Below, piece by piece: positions 26,078-34,622 of a DNA stretch of 64,000 bases (positions within the stretch are counted from its first letter, which is position 1; every line of letters begins with the position of its first letter). A model generated the notes under the pieces. That model was not told the origin of the DNA. It worked only from the letters and a program-made list of their open reading frames with translations, and did not search any database. A program made the position numbers and the translations under genes. The DNA lies in assembly GCA_964451785.1 (NCBI GenBank), contig CAYVJG010000007.1, forward strand, positions 31,182 to 95,181. The letters run 5' to 3'. This stretch comes from JAJYSO01 sp964451785 (GTDB lineage Bacteria > Bacteroidota > Bacteroidia > Flavobacteriales > Flavobacteriaceae).

Positions 26078-26106
26078 TTGCGTGTGTGTGTGTGTGTGTA
26101 AATTGG
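26078..26106 (+). promoter_or_regulatory. Promoter whose spacer is a (GT)9 dinucleotide tract
   Basis: TTG at 26078-26080 and TAAATTGG at 26099-26106 (five of six fixed positions of TAnnTTTG) are separated by 18 bases, almost all of them the (GT)9 tract at 26082-26099. The predicted start would leave a leader of about 20 bases before the ATG at 26135. Gain or loss of repeat units would change the spacing in steps of two around the optimum. Confidence 0.6.
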
Positions 26107-26134
26107 GCTACATTAACCTTTTAAATTTATACTT

Positions 26135-26350
26135 ATGAAAGTATTATTCCTTTCAATTGCCTCATTCTTGATGATGGCCTCATTTAGTAGTTCTGCCTTA
26201 ACTACCACTAGTCTAGCAGCTGCGTCTGGTTGTTCTAATTGTTTTAAACACGCTGATGGTATAGCAGGAACAGACACTGAAAATTTTGACGCTTGGGAAA
26301 AAGCTTACAAAGACTGTATAAACAATAGTCCGTGTAATGCGCAGCTCTAA
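26135..26350 (+). CDS. Small exported peptide with four cysteines
   Basis: This 71-residue precursor has a signal peptide (MKVLFLSIASFLMMASF then SSSA; cleavage near residue 21-30) and a polar mature part of about 40 residues with Cys-x-x-Cys (GCSNCFKH) and a C-terminal pair DCINNSPCN. The final Asp-Cys...Cys-Asn arrangement echoes the end of the lipoprotein on the other strand (DCYDAYVNCN). It is divergent from that gene and preceded by a promoter with a dinucleotide tract. No known family; it could be a secreted peptide effector, a signalling peptide or a small periplasmic protein. The short length keeps confidence moderate. Confidence 0.65.
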   Translation: MKVLFLSIASFLMMASFSSSALTTTSLAAASGCSNCFKHADGIAGTDTENFDAWEKAYKDCINNSPCNAQL

Positions 26351-26376
26351 TCCGCGCGCTTTTAATGATTCATCTG

Positions 26377-26403
26377 CCCTCCTTTTACAATTAAGAGGAG
26401 GGC
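26377..26403 (+). terminator. Hairpin after the small peptide gene
   Basis: GCCCTCCTTTT and AAGAGGAGGGC (one bulge) form a strong stem 25 bases after the stop. There is no T run behind it, so it may block 3' decay or weakly terminate rather than act as a classical terminator. Confidence 0.5.
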
Positions 26404-26416
26404 TAATTCATAACTT

Positions 26417-27175
26417 ATGTTTAAACACCTTATTCTTTTATTATTAATCAGCTGCCTAAGTACTGCTGGGTTTGCGCAAGTAAAATCCGGCTCTGTAGTT
26501 TATCACGTTAAATTTGACACTACAGCTTATAACAAACGTATTCAAGCCGCCGAAGATGGTTCCTGGTCAGAAGACTATCGCAAACGCCAAAAGGCAGAAA
26601 TCCTTTTAGCCATACAATACCTCTCTTACACGCTTAAATTTAATCAACACGAAGCGCACTTAGAAACACCGCACTTTCTAGAGAGCGACAATAAAATAGA
26701 TCTCAATTTTTACACTGGTCTCATGGGAGCTCGGGGACTGTATTACACCAACACCACAACCGGCATTAACTTGCACAAATTTTTATACCTCAACCGCATG
26801 TGGGTCGTCAAGCGCCACCTTGATAGCTTAGATTGGAATATCACCAAAGAAACCAAGCAGATTATGGGCTACACCTGCTTTAAAGCCACGGCTATGCTAC
26901 AACCGGAGCTTCTCAAAAAAGACCTTGTAACAGCTTGGTTTTGCCCCAGCTTACCTTTTCAGTTTGGTCCCTTTAGTCATGCCGGGCTGCCAGGACTCAT
27001 TCTCGAAGTCAAACAATCTTACTACACCTTTTACGCTACAGAAGTCAATTTAAGTCCTAAATCCATAAACATTAATCCGCCAAAGATAAAGCCGAACGAC
27101 AGAGAAGTATCTTATGCTGAATACCAAAAACGCACCCACACCATCGTGCAACAAATGAAAGGAGAGTATAAATAG
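26417..27175 (+). CDS. GLPGLI family protein, exported
   Basis: This 252-residue protein has a signal peptide ending in GFAQ at about residue 21 and the family-naming motif GLPGLI (in SHAGLPGLILEV near residue 190). Proteins of this family occur almost only in Bacteroidota, typically next to an outer-membrane carboxypeptidase-regulatory/beta-barrel protein, and their role is unknown. The same pairing is seen here with the gene 115 bases downstream. Conserved family features visible include the YTCFKAT segment (Cys near 155) and AWFCPSLPFQFGP. Location is probably periplasmic. Confidence 0.9.
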   Translation: MFKHLILLLLISCLSTAGFAQVKSGSVVYHVKFDTTAYNKRIQAAEDGSWSEDYRKRQKAEILLAIQYLSYTLKFNQHEAHLETPHFLESDNKIDLNFYTGLMGARGLYYTNTTTGINLHKFLYLNRMWVVKRHLDSLDWNITKETKQIMGYTCFKATAMLQPELLKKDLVTAWFCPSLPFQFGPFSHAGLPGLILEVKQSYYTFYATEVNLSPKSININPPKIKPNDREVSYAEYQKRTHTIVQQMKGEYK

Positions 27176-27289
27176 GTTGCTATTTAACACTTTAAATACC
27201 TGAGAAGTCCTGTTCAACATATTTCTCAACATGACTATTTAAAAAAAGTGCAAACCTCCACATTCTTTCTACCACTAAAACATTAACCC

Positions 27290-29986
27290 TTGGCTCAACT
27301 TTTTTTATCACCTCTACGTCAGTTCATCCTTTGTATAGTATTATTAGCTTTCGGTATCAGCATACACGCTCAAAATATCAAACTCACCGGAACGGTGATT
27401 GACAGTATTGGGCAGCCTATTGCTAACTCTAACCTCATTGCCAAACCTCAAATTGAGGATGCTGAAATCACCTTTTCAATTACAGATGAATCCGGGCGAT
27501 ACAAGCTGAATTTAGTCTCTGGAGTACCCTACAAAATAGAAATTATATCTCTAGGGTTTGGCACGCAATCAGATTCGCTCACTCTGCACAAAGACACCCA
27601 AAAGAACTACACCATGCTCATTGATGTACAAGAGTTGGAAACGGTCATCATTGAAGCTAAAATGGCTATGATTGTCAAAAAAGACACAACCATTTACCGT
27701 GTAGATAACTTTAGAACAGGTGAAGAACGCAAGCTGCGTGATCTATTACAAAAACTCCCCGGGGCAGAAATTGACAAAGATGGGAATGTCAAAATTAACG
27801 GCAAAACAGTCACTAAATTAATGGTTGATGGCAAAGATTTTTTCGGCGGTTCTACCAAACTTGGGGTCAACAACATTCCTGCTGACGCTGTTGAAGAAGT
27901 GGTAGCCATTGACCATTATCATGAAGTAGCTTTTATGAAAGGGCTGAGCGACAGTGATCGTTTAGCGCTAAATATCAAGCTTAAAAAAGGGAAAAAACGA
28001 TTTCTGTTTGGGGAAAGCGAAGCCGGCGGTGGTGTTGACCACCGATATTACTTACACCCAACCTTGTTTTACTACAGTCCTAAAACCACTCTAAATTTTA
28101 TTGGCAGCCTAAACAACGTCAACCAAAGTCCGTTGAGTTTTGATGATGTACTGCGATTTAGAGGCGGTTATAGCAGCATAATGGACAGTCCCATTAACTC
28201 CAAAAACCAAGGCTTAACACAGTTTTCAACTTCTGAGAACATTCGGTTTAGAAAAAATAGTTTTGGCGCTTTTAATGTTTCTCAGCAGCTCTCCAAAGCT
28301 TTGCGTATTGAAGCTTATTCTATTGTTTCTGAACAAAAACAAGACCGACTCACTGACAGTCGTATTACCTATCTCACTGAAAACAACTCGACTGAAAATC
28401 GCGCGTATAGTCAACATAACAAAAGCTTTAGTAACTTTAACAAACTGCGTCTGCGCTACAAGCCTAACTTGTTCACTGACATCGCCTATCACATCAATGC
28501 CAATGTTTCGCACAACACCCTCAACGGCAATCTACAGTCGCGTTATAGCGATAGTCTTAATTTGACCAACACGCTACAATCGCCTGATGCCGTTGCAATT
28601 GATCAATATTTCAGACTTAATTCTCAACCCACTTATAAACACACCTCTGAATTAAAAGCAGAGTACCATTACAGTCAAAGCAACAGCTTAACCAATTGGG
28701 ATTTTGATCGCCCGGTTTTTGCTCATATTATTCCGGCAATTACTGAAGGAGATCGTTACAATTTTATTCACGATTATGCCAGCACTTCCAACAGTGGCCA
28801 AATTACCTATAAACACTATTGGGTAATTGACAATGGCAACCATCTTTACCCTATTGTGGGCTTATATTACTTTAACGAAAAATATCGCAGTACTGATTAC
28901 CAACGTTTACAAAACGGCACAATCAACTCATTTAAATCTGCAGGATTTGATAACGACTTAGTTTACCAACTCTTTGACCCTTATATCGGATTTCAATACA
29001 AGTTTAGAGTTAATAATTTTATCAGCTTTAAACCCGGGCTCGTTTACCACTACTACAATTGGACGGTTAATCAATTTAACGAGCGACTTGTTAAACGCCA
29101 CAAAGGGGTCCTTCTTCCTGAATTTCATGCTGAATACGATGTAGGTATTGGGAAAGACCTCGAATTAGACTATCATTTGAAAGCTAATTTTTCAAACGCA
29201 AAAGACTATGCTAATCGTTTGCGCTTAGTAAACTTTAATCAACTTTTTCGCGGCAATACAGCCTTAGAAAATGCTCTATATCACGACTTATCCATCCGCT
29301 ACAGCGGCGTAAAACGTTATAAACGGATTAATTATAACATCCAATTTAGCTACACTCGTAAAGAAAAATCCATTCGTCCTACTACGCAACTCGAAGGCAT
29401 TAACCAAGTGCAAGGATTACTATATACTGACCTGCCCGAAAACACATATAGCCTTAATGTTGGCTATGGCAAACTATGGCCTAACCTCATTTTACGATTC
29501 AATGGACGTGTACGCCTAGCTGACTATTCACGAGTGATTAACACCACCTCTTATGATTATACGAGTCAATACTATGCCTATCGTATTTTTGGACGGACTA
29601 CTTTTGACGATTTACCCAATTTTTCTGCCGGATTTACACAGCGTTTCAGTATTTCAAGTTCTGACGATTTTAAAAACCGCTACACCAGCATAGAGCCTTA
29701 TATTGAATTAGAATATGATTTTTTAAAAGGATTTGTACTTACAGCCGATTATCACTACACCTATGACAAAGATATTTCTAGTGACCAAGATAGATCTTTT
29801 CAATCTGGCAACGCATCACTCTTTTATCGCAAAGACGGTAGTCCATGGGGATTTGAGGTGCGAGTCAACAATGTATTCGACATTCGTTATAAACGCAGTC
29901 ACAGTTTTGATCAATTTATGATTTACGATCAATACACTTATATCCAACCGCGTACAGCTTTGTTTATCCTCAGCTACCAGCTCTAG
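27290..29986 (+). CDS. Outer-membrane beta-barrel protein with carboxypeptidase-regulatory domain
   Basis: This 898-residue protein starts at TTG 27290; no ATG lies in frame before the signal peptide (to IHAQ, about residue 28), so the rare start is needed. Domains: CarboxypepD_reg-like (about 30-110, LTGTVIDSIGQPIANSNL), plug-like (about 140-230, LLQKLPGAEIDKDGNVKING then VDGKDFFGG), and a large barrel (about 240-898) ending in an aromatic strand (YIQPRTALFILSYQL). It resembles TonB-dependent receptors but lacks an obvious TonB box. It pairs with the GLPGLI protein upstream, the usual arrangement. Substrate unknown. Confidence 0.88.
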   Translation: MAQLFLSPLRQFILCIVLLAFGISIHAQNIKLTGTVIDSIGQPIANSNLIAKPQIEDAEITFSITDESGRYKLNLVSGVPYKIEIISLGFGTQSDSLTLHKDTQKNYTMLIDVQELETVIIEAKMAMIVKKDTTIYRVDNFRTGEERKLRDLLQKLPGAEIDKDGNVKINGKTVTKLMVDGKDFFGGSTKLGVNNIPADAVEEVVAIDHYHEVAFMKGLSDSDRLALNIKLKKGKKRFLFGESEAGGGVDHRYYLHPTLFYYSPKTTLNFIGSLNNVNQSPLSFDDVLRFRGGYSSIMDSPINSKNQGLTQFSTSENIRFRKNSFGAFNVSQQLSKALRIEAYSIVSEQKQDRLTDSRITYLTENNSTENRAYSQHNKSFSNFNKLRLRYKPNLFTDIAYHINANVSHNTLNGNLQSRYSDSLNLTNTLQSPDAVAIDQYFRLNSQPTYKHTSELKAEYHYSQSNSLTNWDFDRPVFAHIIPAITEGDRYNFIHDYASTSNSGQITYKHYWVIDNGNHLYPIVGLYYFNEKYRSTDYQRLQNGTINSFKSAGFDNDLVYQLFDPYIGFQYKFRVNNFISFKPGLVYHYYNWTVNQFNERLVKRHKGVLLPEFHAEYDVGIGKDLELDYHLKANFSNAKDYANRLRLVNFNQLFRGNTALENALYHDLSIRYSGVKRYKRINYNIQFSYTRKEKSIRPTTQLEGINQVQGLLYTDLPENTYSLNVGYGKLWPNLILRFNGRVRLADYSRVINTTSYDYTSQYYAYRIFGRTTFDDLPNFSAGFTQRFSISSSDDFKNRYTSIEPYIELEYDFLKGFVLTADYHYTYDKDISSDQDRSFQSGNASLFYRKDGSPWGFEVRVNNVFDIRYKRSHSFDQFMIYDQYTYIQPRTALFILSYQL

Positions 29987-30003
29987 ATTACCTCAAATTC
30001 TCA

Positions 30004-30052
30004 CTGCCGGACGAATCCTTTTGTGTGTGTGGTCTCTAAATCTTTTTTTGCA
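30004..30052 (+). repeat. Divergent type A repeat
   Basis: CACTGCCGGACGAATCC...TTGTGTGTGTGG followed by TTTTTTTGCAT is a diverged type A unit right after the beta-barrel gene. It leads into the first copy of the 0.5 kb direct repeat. Confidence 0.65.
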
Positions 30053-30059
30053 TTGCCCA

Positions 30060-30560
30060 AAACGCTAGGCTGATTCTTTGTAACCTTTCCTTGATGAAGA
30101 TATTTAATTTTTGTTTGACATCTTTTCCTCGCCTTTTGCCCCTACCACTTCGACAGGCTCAGTGCAGGCATAAAGGGTGGGCGAGGAAAAAATTCTTATC
30201 CTATTTATATCCGAGCAAAAGGCACCCCCTTTTAGGGCTGGGGAATTTGCCTTTTGCGGGGCTTTGCTTTAATCAGGCCGTCATCTCAAGTGATTTCAAA
30301 TGACGACGCAGGAGGAAGTTTGGAATTGTAGCTAGAGAGGACTCGATATACAAAGTTCAATTCGCTCTTGACAACTGTGTTCATCCCTAGCTACAACGTT
30401 CTTCTTGCTGCACTGCAAATAATGCCACTCAGGATGACGCTCGTTGCCGCAATTGAAGCAAAACTCCGTAGGAGTTTAACCCTGATTAACCCCATACAAG
30501 CGCAGCGCAGTTTGGGGCTTCTCTCGAACCCGAGACTTCCGAACCCCGAAGGGGTTCAAC
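30060..30560 (+). repeat. 0.5-kb intergenic direct repeat, copy 1 (contains type B element)
   Basis: From AACGCTAGGCTGATTC to the end of the type B element (30458-30559), this block is repeated with few differences at 30682-31187. It includes a REP-like ACTTCGACAGGCTCAGTGC, the stretch AATGACGACGCAGGAGGAAG, and CACTCAGGATGACGCTCG. Open frames in it are not conserved between the copies, so I see no gene here. Confidence 0.9.
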
Positions 30561-30640
30561 ATACTCCCTCGTTGCCACGCGCGAGCATCACCACACGATA
30601 CAAGTCTGCGATAGCGGAAGTCTCTTTCTTTTTTGCATTG

Positions 30641-30680
30641 CCCCCCTTCGACTTAGCTCAGGGCAGCGAAAAGAAACAAA
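30641..30680 (+). repeat. REP-like hairpin insert (CCCTTCGACTTAGCTCAGGG)
   Basis: This short segment sits between the shared GCATTGCCC and AAACGCTAGGCTG of copy 2 and is absent at the same place in copy 1. It contains the hairpin CCCT...AGGG typical of GTCGAAG-type repeats of Bacteroidota. Confidence 0.65.
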
Positions 30681-30681
30681 A

Positions 30682-31187
30682 AACGCTAGGCTGATTCTTT
30701 GTAACCTTTCCCTGATGAAGATGATTGATTTTTGTTTGACATCTTTCCCTCGCCTTTTGCCTCTACCACTTCGACAGGCTCAGTGCAAGCATAAAGGGTG
30801 GGCGAGGAAAAAATTCTTGTCATATTTATATCCGAGCAAAAAGCGCTCCCTTTAGGGCTGGGGAATTCGCCTTTTGCAGGGCTTTGCTTTAATCAGGCCG
30901 TCATCTCGAGTGATTTCAAATGACGACGCAGGAGGAAGTTTGGAATTGTAGCTAGAGAGGACTCGATATACAAAGCTCAATTCGCTCTCGACAACTGCGT
31001 TCATCCCTAGCCCTAGCTACAACGTTCTTCTTGCTGCACTACATATAACGCCACTCAGGATGACGCTCGTTGCCGCAATGGAAGCAAAACTCCGAAGGAG
31101 TTTAACTATGATTAACCCCATACAAGCGAAGCGCAGTTTGGGGCTTCACTCGAACCCGAGACTTCCGAACCCCGAAGTGGGTTCAAC
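30682..31187 (+). repeat. 0.5-kb intergenic direct repeat, copy 2 (contains type B element)
   Basis: Second copy of the block at 30060-30560, ending with a type B element at 31084-31186. Differences are scattered substitutions and short indels (for example CCCTAGCCCTAGCTAC against CCCTAGCTAC). A further type A unit follows at 31206-31240. Confidence 0.9.
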
Positions 31188-31205
31188 ATGTGCTTCTCCA
31201 GCACA

Positions 31206-31240
31206 TCGCTGCCGTACGAATCCTTTCGTATGCTTCCTAT
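31206..31240 (+). repeat. Type A repeat with compensatory stem change
   Basis: CGCTGCCGTACGAATCCTTTCGTATG keeps the stem although both arms changed: TACGAA pairs with TTCGTA where other copies have CACGAA with TTCGTG. Confidence 0.75.
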
Positions 31241-31329
31241 GGTATTTTAAATTAGCTTGTACCACACGAAAAGGCTGCAGTAGTTGGAGCCACTGTCAAA
31301 TTTGGACTATTTAATTTGTCTGTGCGGCA

Positions 31330-32097
31330 TTATTTTAAATCGCGAAGATGTGCGTCACGTACTTTTTTAAAGAGATCTGATGAATAGACAAACTCTGAAA
31401 TCGCTTTGTTATCTGTTGTGAAAATTTCTTCATTTGTGCCCTGCCACATCAAATCACCAAATTTTAAGAACACAATATTTTGACCAATTTCAAGTACTGA
31501 GTTCATATCATGCGTATTAATCACCGTGGTAATGTTGTATTCATGTGTAATTTCTTGAATCAAGTTATCAATCAAAATTGCCGTTTGTGGATCGAGACCT
31601 GAGTTAGGTTCATCGCAAAATAAATACTTCGGGTTATTGACAATAGCACGAGCAATAGCCACCCGTTTTTGCATTCCACCACTGAGTTCTGACGGCATTT
31701 TTTTATCGACATTCTCAAGTCCTACACGCTTTAATACTTCAATCATACGACCAAAACGTTCAGATTTAGACATTTTGGTAAACATCTGCAAGGGAAACAT
31801 GACGTTTTGCCCCACATTCATGGTATCAAATAGTGCACTGCCCTGAAAAACCATCCCCATTTGCTTGCGAAACTCGCCTTGTTCATCTTCATCTAGTTCA
31901 TTATACACTTGGTTACCATATTTAATCGTTCCACTAGTCGGCTTAAACAAGCCCAATAAGCATTTGAGAAAAACCGTTTTACCAGATCCCGATTGACCGA
32001 TGATCAAATTTGTTTTGCCTTTGTGAAAAGTAGCTGTTACGCCGTGTAATACTTCTTCGTCATTAAAGCTTTTCCGCAATTCTTTTACTTCTATCAT
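31330..32097 (-). CDS. ABC transporter ATP-binding protein, MlaF type
   Basis: I chose ATG 32097 (MIEVKELRKSF..., 255 residues); the open frame extends upstream to 32157 but the family begins here and the ATG overlaps the TGA of the upstream permease gene by the classic ATGA. Motifs: Walker A GQSGSGKT near residue 34, signature LSGGMQKR near 138, Walker B YLFCDEPNSGLDP near 158, and H-loop NTHD near 193. With the MlaE-type permease it forms a phospholipid transporter of the Mla type, moving lipids between the membranes. No MlaD-type substrate-binding gene is adjacent in this window. Confidence 0.9.
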   Translation of the reverse strand: MIEVKELRKSFNDEEVLHGVTATFHKGKTNLIIGQSGSGKTVFLKCLLGLFKPTSGTIKYGNQVYNELDEDEQGEFRKQMGMVFQGSALFDTMNVGQNVMFPLQMFTKMSKSERFGRMIEVLKRVGLENVDKKMPSELSGGMQKRVAIARAIVNNPKYLFCDEPNSGLDPQTAILIDNLIQEITHEYNITTVINTHDMNSVLEIGQNIVFLKFGDLMWQGTNEEIFTTDNKAISEFVYSSDLFKKVRDAHLRDLK

Positions 32098-32834
32098 CAG
32101 CCTAACAATAATTGAGTTAATATATAGTTGACCACAATCAACACCACACTCGTCCATACAAACGAAGTGGTACTTGCTTTTCCTACTTCCAGTGAACCGC
32201 CTTTCATATAATAGCCAAAATAAGAAGGCACTGTGGCTAAAATTATAGCAAAGAAAAAGGATTTTATAAAAGCATAAACTAATTGAAAGGGAATAAAATC
32301 AGCCTGTAGTCCGGTTAAAAAGGCGTCGCTAGGTACAAAACCGCCCCAAACGCCAACAAGATAAGCCCCAACTAAGCCCACAAACATCGAAATTGCGATG
32401 ACAAATGGGTAGATGAGCATGGCGATAATTTTAGGAAACACCAAAAAGTTTAAGGAGTTTATCCCCATCACTTCAAGGGCATCAATTTGCTCGGTAACGC
32501 GCATAGTTCCTATACTCGAGGTAATATATGAACCGACCTTTCCCGCCATAATAATAGAGATAAATGTCGGTGAAAATTCGAGAATAATAGATTGACGCGC
32601 TGCAAACCCAATCAGCGATTTAGGCAAAAGTGGATTACTTAAGTTAAGTGCCATCTGAATGGTGACTACCCCGCCAATAAAAAAGGACAAAAAACACACT
32701 ATCCCCATCGAACCCATTATCAAATCGTCAATTTCACGCATGATAAGTTCGTATAGCACAGAGCGCTTTGTCATCCGTCCAAAGGCCTCTTTTATCATGA
32801 TAAAATATTGACCTATATTATGCAGATACTTCAT
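32097..32834 (-). CDS. ABC transporter permease, MlaE type
   Basis: This 245-residue membrane protein has five or six hydrophobic segments and the MlaE family blocks: FFIGGVVTIQMALNLSNPL near residue 50, FSPTFISIIMAGKVGSYITSSIGTMRVTEQIDALEVMGI near 85-122, and VFPKIIAMLIYPFVI after it. The EQIDAL segment is the coupling region that contacts the ATPase. It is the first gene of a two-gene operon with the ATP-binding protein (4-base overlap). Mla systems keep outer-membrane lipid asymmetry; the direction of transport here is not known. Confidence 0.9.
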   Translation of the reverse strand: MKYLHNIGQYFIMIKEAFGRMTKRSVLYELIMREIDDLIMGSMGIVCFLSFFIGGVVTIQMALNLSNPLLPKSLIGFAARQSIILEFSPTFISIIMAGKVGSYITSSIGTMRVTEQIDALEVMGINSLNFLVFPKIIAMLIYPFVIAISMFVGLVGAYLVGVWGGFVPSDAFLTGLQADFIPFQLVYAFIKSFFFAIILATVPSYFGYYMKGGSLEVGKASTTSFVWTSVVLIVVNYILTQLLLG

Positions 32835-32945
32835 GAAGTGGATTTTATAGGGCGAAAATACTAAAAATTACGGCTTGTACATTTAAGATCTAATTAATCT
32901 TCATTTGCCAAAAGCTTTTTATATTTACATCTCAATTTATAACTC

Positions 32946-34619
32946 ATGAAAAAAACAGTTCTACTTCTGTTCATCTCCCTGTTCTTTATACAGTGTAAAT
33001 CTCCTGCTCAACCTGCACAAGAGCAAGTGACCGCTCAAAATTCAGAAACGCAAATTTATACACGCCCCAAGCTAGTAGTTGGCATTGTGGTTGACCAAAT
33101 GCGTTACGATTACATTACGCGTTATTGGGATAGATACGGCAATGATGGATTTAAACGCTTAATTAATGGCGGATTTTTACAAAAAAACACGCACTATAAT
33201 TACGTACCGACTTATACTGCTCCGGGACACACTTCGGTTTATACGGGTACTTCACCGCGCTTCCACGGTATTATTTCTAATACTTGGTATGACAAATTTG
33301 CCGATAAAAGCGTGTATTGTGTAGATGACCACAGCGTGCAATCAGTAGGCACCTCAACCGATGAAGGCGAGCGCTCTCCACAACGTTTACTGGCTACAAC
33401 TATAGGCGATCAAAATCGTTTGTCTACACAATTTCGCGGCAAAACCATTGGTGTTGCTTTAAAAGATCGCGCCGCTATTTTGCCTGCCGGACATTCTGCT
33501 AATGCTGCTTATTGGTTTGACGGTGGCAAAGTAGGGCATTTTGTAACGAGTACGTATTATATGAACAAATTGCCGCAATGGGTTAGCGATTTTAATGCCT
33601 CAGGAAAAGCAGATGCGTACCTCAAAACCTGGAATACGCTTTACCCTATTGAATCTTACACCGAAAGTGGCGCCGACCGCAATGATTACGAAGGTGGATT
33701 TGATGGAAAAGCTACAGCTACCTTTCCGTATGATCTCAAAGCTTTAGCGCCTCAAAACGGTGGATACAGCATTATCAAAAGTGTCCCTTTTGGCAACAGC
33801 TTGACTGCTGATTTTGCGCTTGCAGCCATTGATGGAGAAGATTTAGGTCAAGATAACATTACGGATGTGTTAACCGTAAGTTTCTCGTCAACAGATTATG
33901 TAGGCCATAATTTTGGTGTCAACTCTAAAGAAGCTGAAGATACGTATTTGCGTTTAGATCAAGATTTAGCCCGTTTGCTCAAAGGTCTTGATGAAAAAGT
34001 AGGTAAAGGTAATTACACTGTATTTTTAACCGCTGACCACGCCGGCGTACATGTGCCTGCTTATCTTAAAGATCACAAAATTGCCGCCGGATATTTCAGT
34101 TCAAAAGATTTGCGCAAAGCCGTCAAAGAATTTGTTGCAAAAAATTACGGCTCAGCAGATTTGATCGCTAACATTTCAAACAAACAAATTTTCTTTGATT
34201 ACGCAGCTCTAAATGCAGCTGATGTCGATCAAGATGAATTAGCCGACGACCTCAAACACTTTTTGGTAAACTACCCTAAAATTGCACAAGCTTATACACG
34301 CGATATGATTGAAGGGGGTTCGTTTACGGGGATGATTGCTAAGCGTATTAAAAACGGATTTAATCCAAAACGCAGTGGCGATGTCATTTACATTTTAGAA
34401 CCGGCAACAATTAGCTATTCGCACACGGGATCAACACACGGCAGTCCTTACAATTACGACACGCACGTGCCACTCATTTTTTATGGTGCCGGCATTAAAC
34501 ACGGACAAACCTCAGCACACGCACGCACCATTGACATTGCACCGACCATCACTGCTTTACTAGGCATTAATGCTCCAAATGCTGCCACAGGAAGTGTATT
34601 AACTCAAGTTATTGAATAA
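32946..34619 (+). CDS. PafA-like alkaline phosphatase family protein, exported
   Basis: This 557-residue exported enzyme has an N-terminal signal (lipobox-like cysteine at residue 17) and the phosphatase/phosphodiesterase fold. Asp50 in VVDQMRYDY would bind zinc, and Thr91 in YTAPGHTSVYTG is the expected nucleophile by match to the Thr-x-Pro-x-His motif of the superfamily. SSTDYVGHNFG (near 318), LTADHAGVH (near 365) and the late STHGSP carry further metal ligands. The family includes PafA, a phosphate-insensitive phosphomonoesterase widespread in marine Bacteroidota. It is 3 bases from the next gene, so it opens a ten-gene run dominated by glycan genes. Confidence 0.88.
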   Translation: MKKTVLLLFISLFFIQCKSPAQPAQEQVTAQNSETQIYTRPKLVVGIVVDQMRYDYITRYWDRYGNDGFKRLINGGFLQKNTHYNYVPTYTAPGHTSVYTGTSPRFHGIISNTWYDKFADKSVYCVDDHSVQSVGTSTDEGERSPQRLLATTIGDQNRLSTQFRGKTIGVALKDRAAILPAGHSANAAYWFDGGKVGHFVTSTYYMNKLPQWVSDFNASGKADAYLKTWNTLYPIESYTESGADRNDYEGGFDGKATATFPYDLKALAPQNGGYSIIKSVPFGNSLTADFALAAIDGEDLGQDNITDVLTVSFSSTDYVGHNFGVNSKEAEDTYLRLDQDLARLLKGLDEKVGKGNYTVFLTADHAGVHVPAYLKDHKIAAGYFSSKDLRKAVKEFVAKNYGSADLIANISNKQIFFDYAALNAADVDQDELADDLKHFLVNYPKIAQAYTRDMIEGGSFTGMIAKRIKNGFNPKRSGDVIYILEPATISYSHTGSTHGSPYNYDTHVPLIFYGAGIKHGQTSAHARTIDIAPTITALLGINAPNAATGSVLTQVIE

Positions 34620-34622
34620 GGT

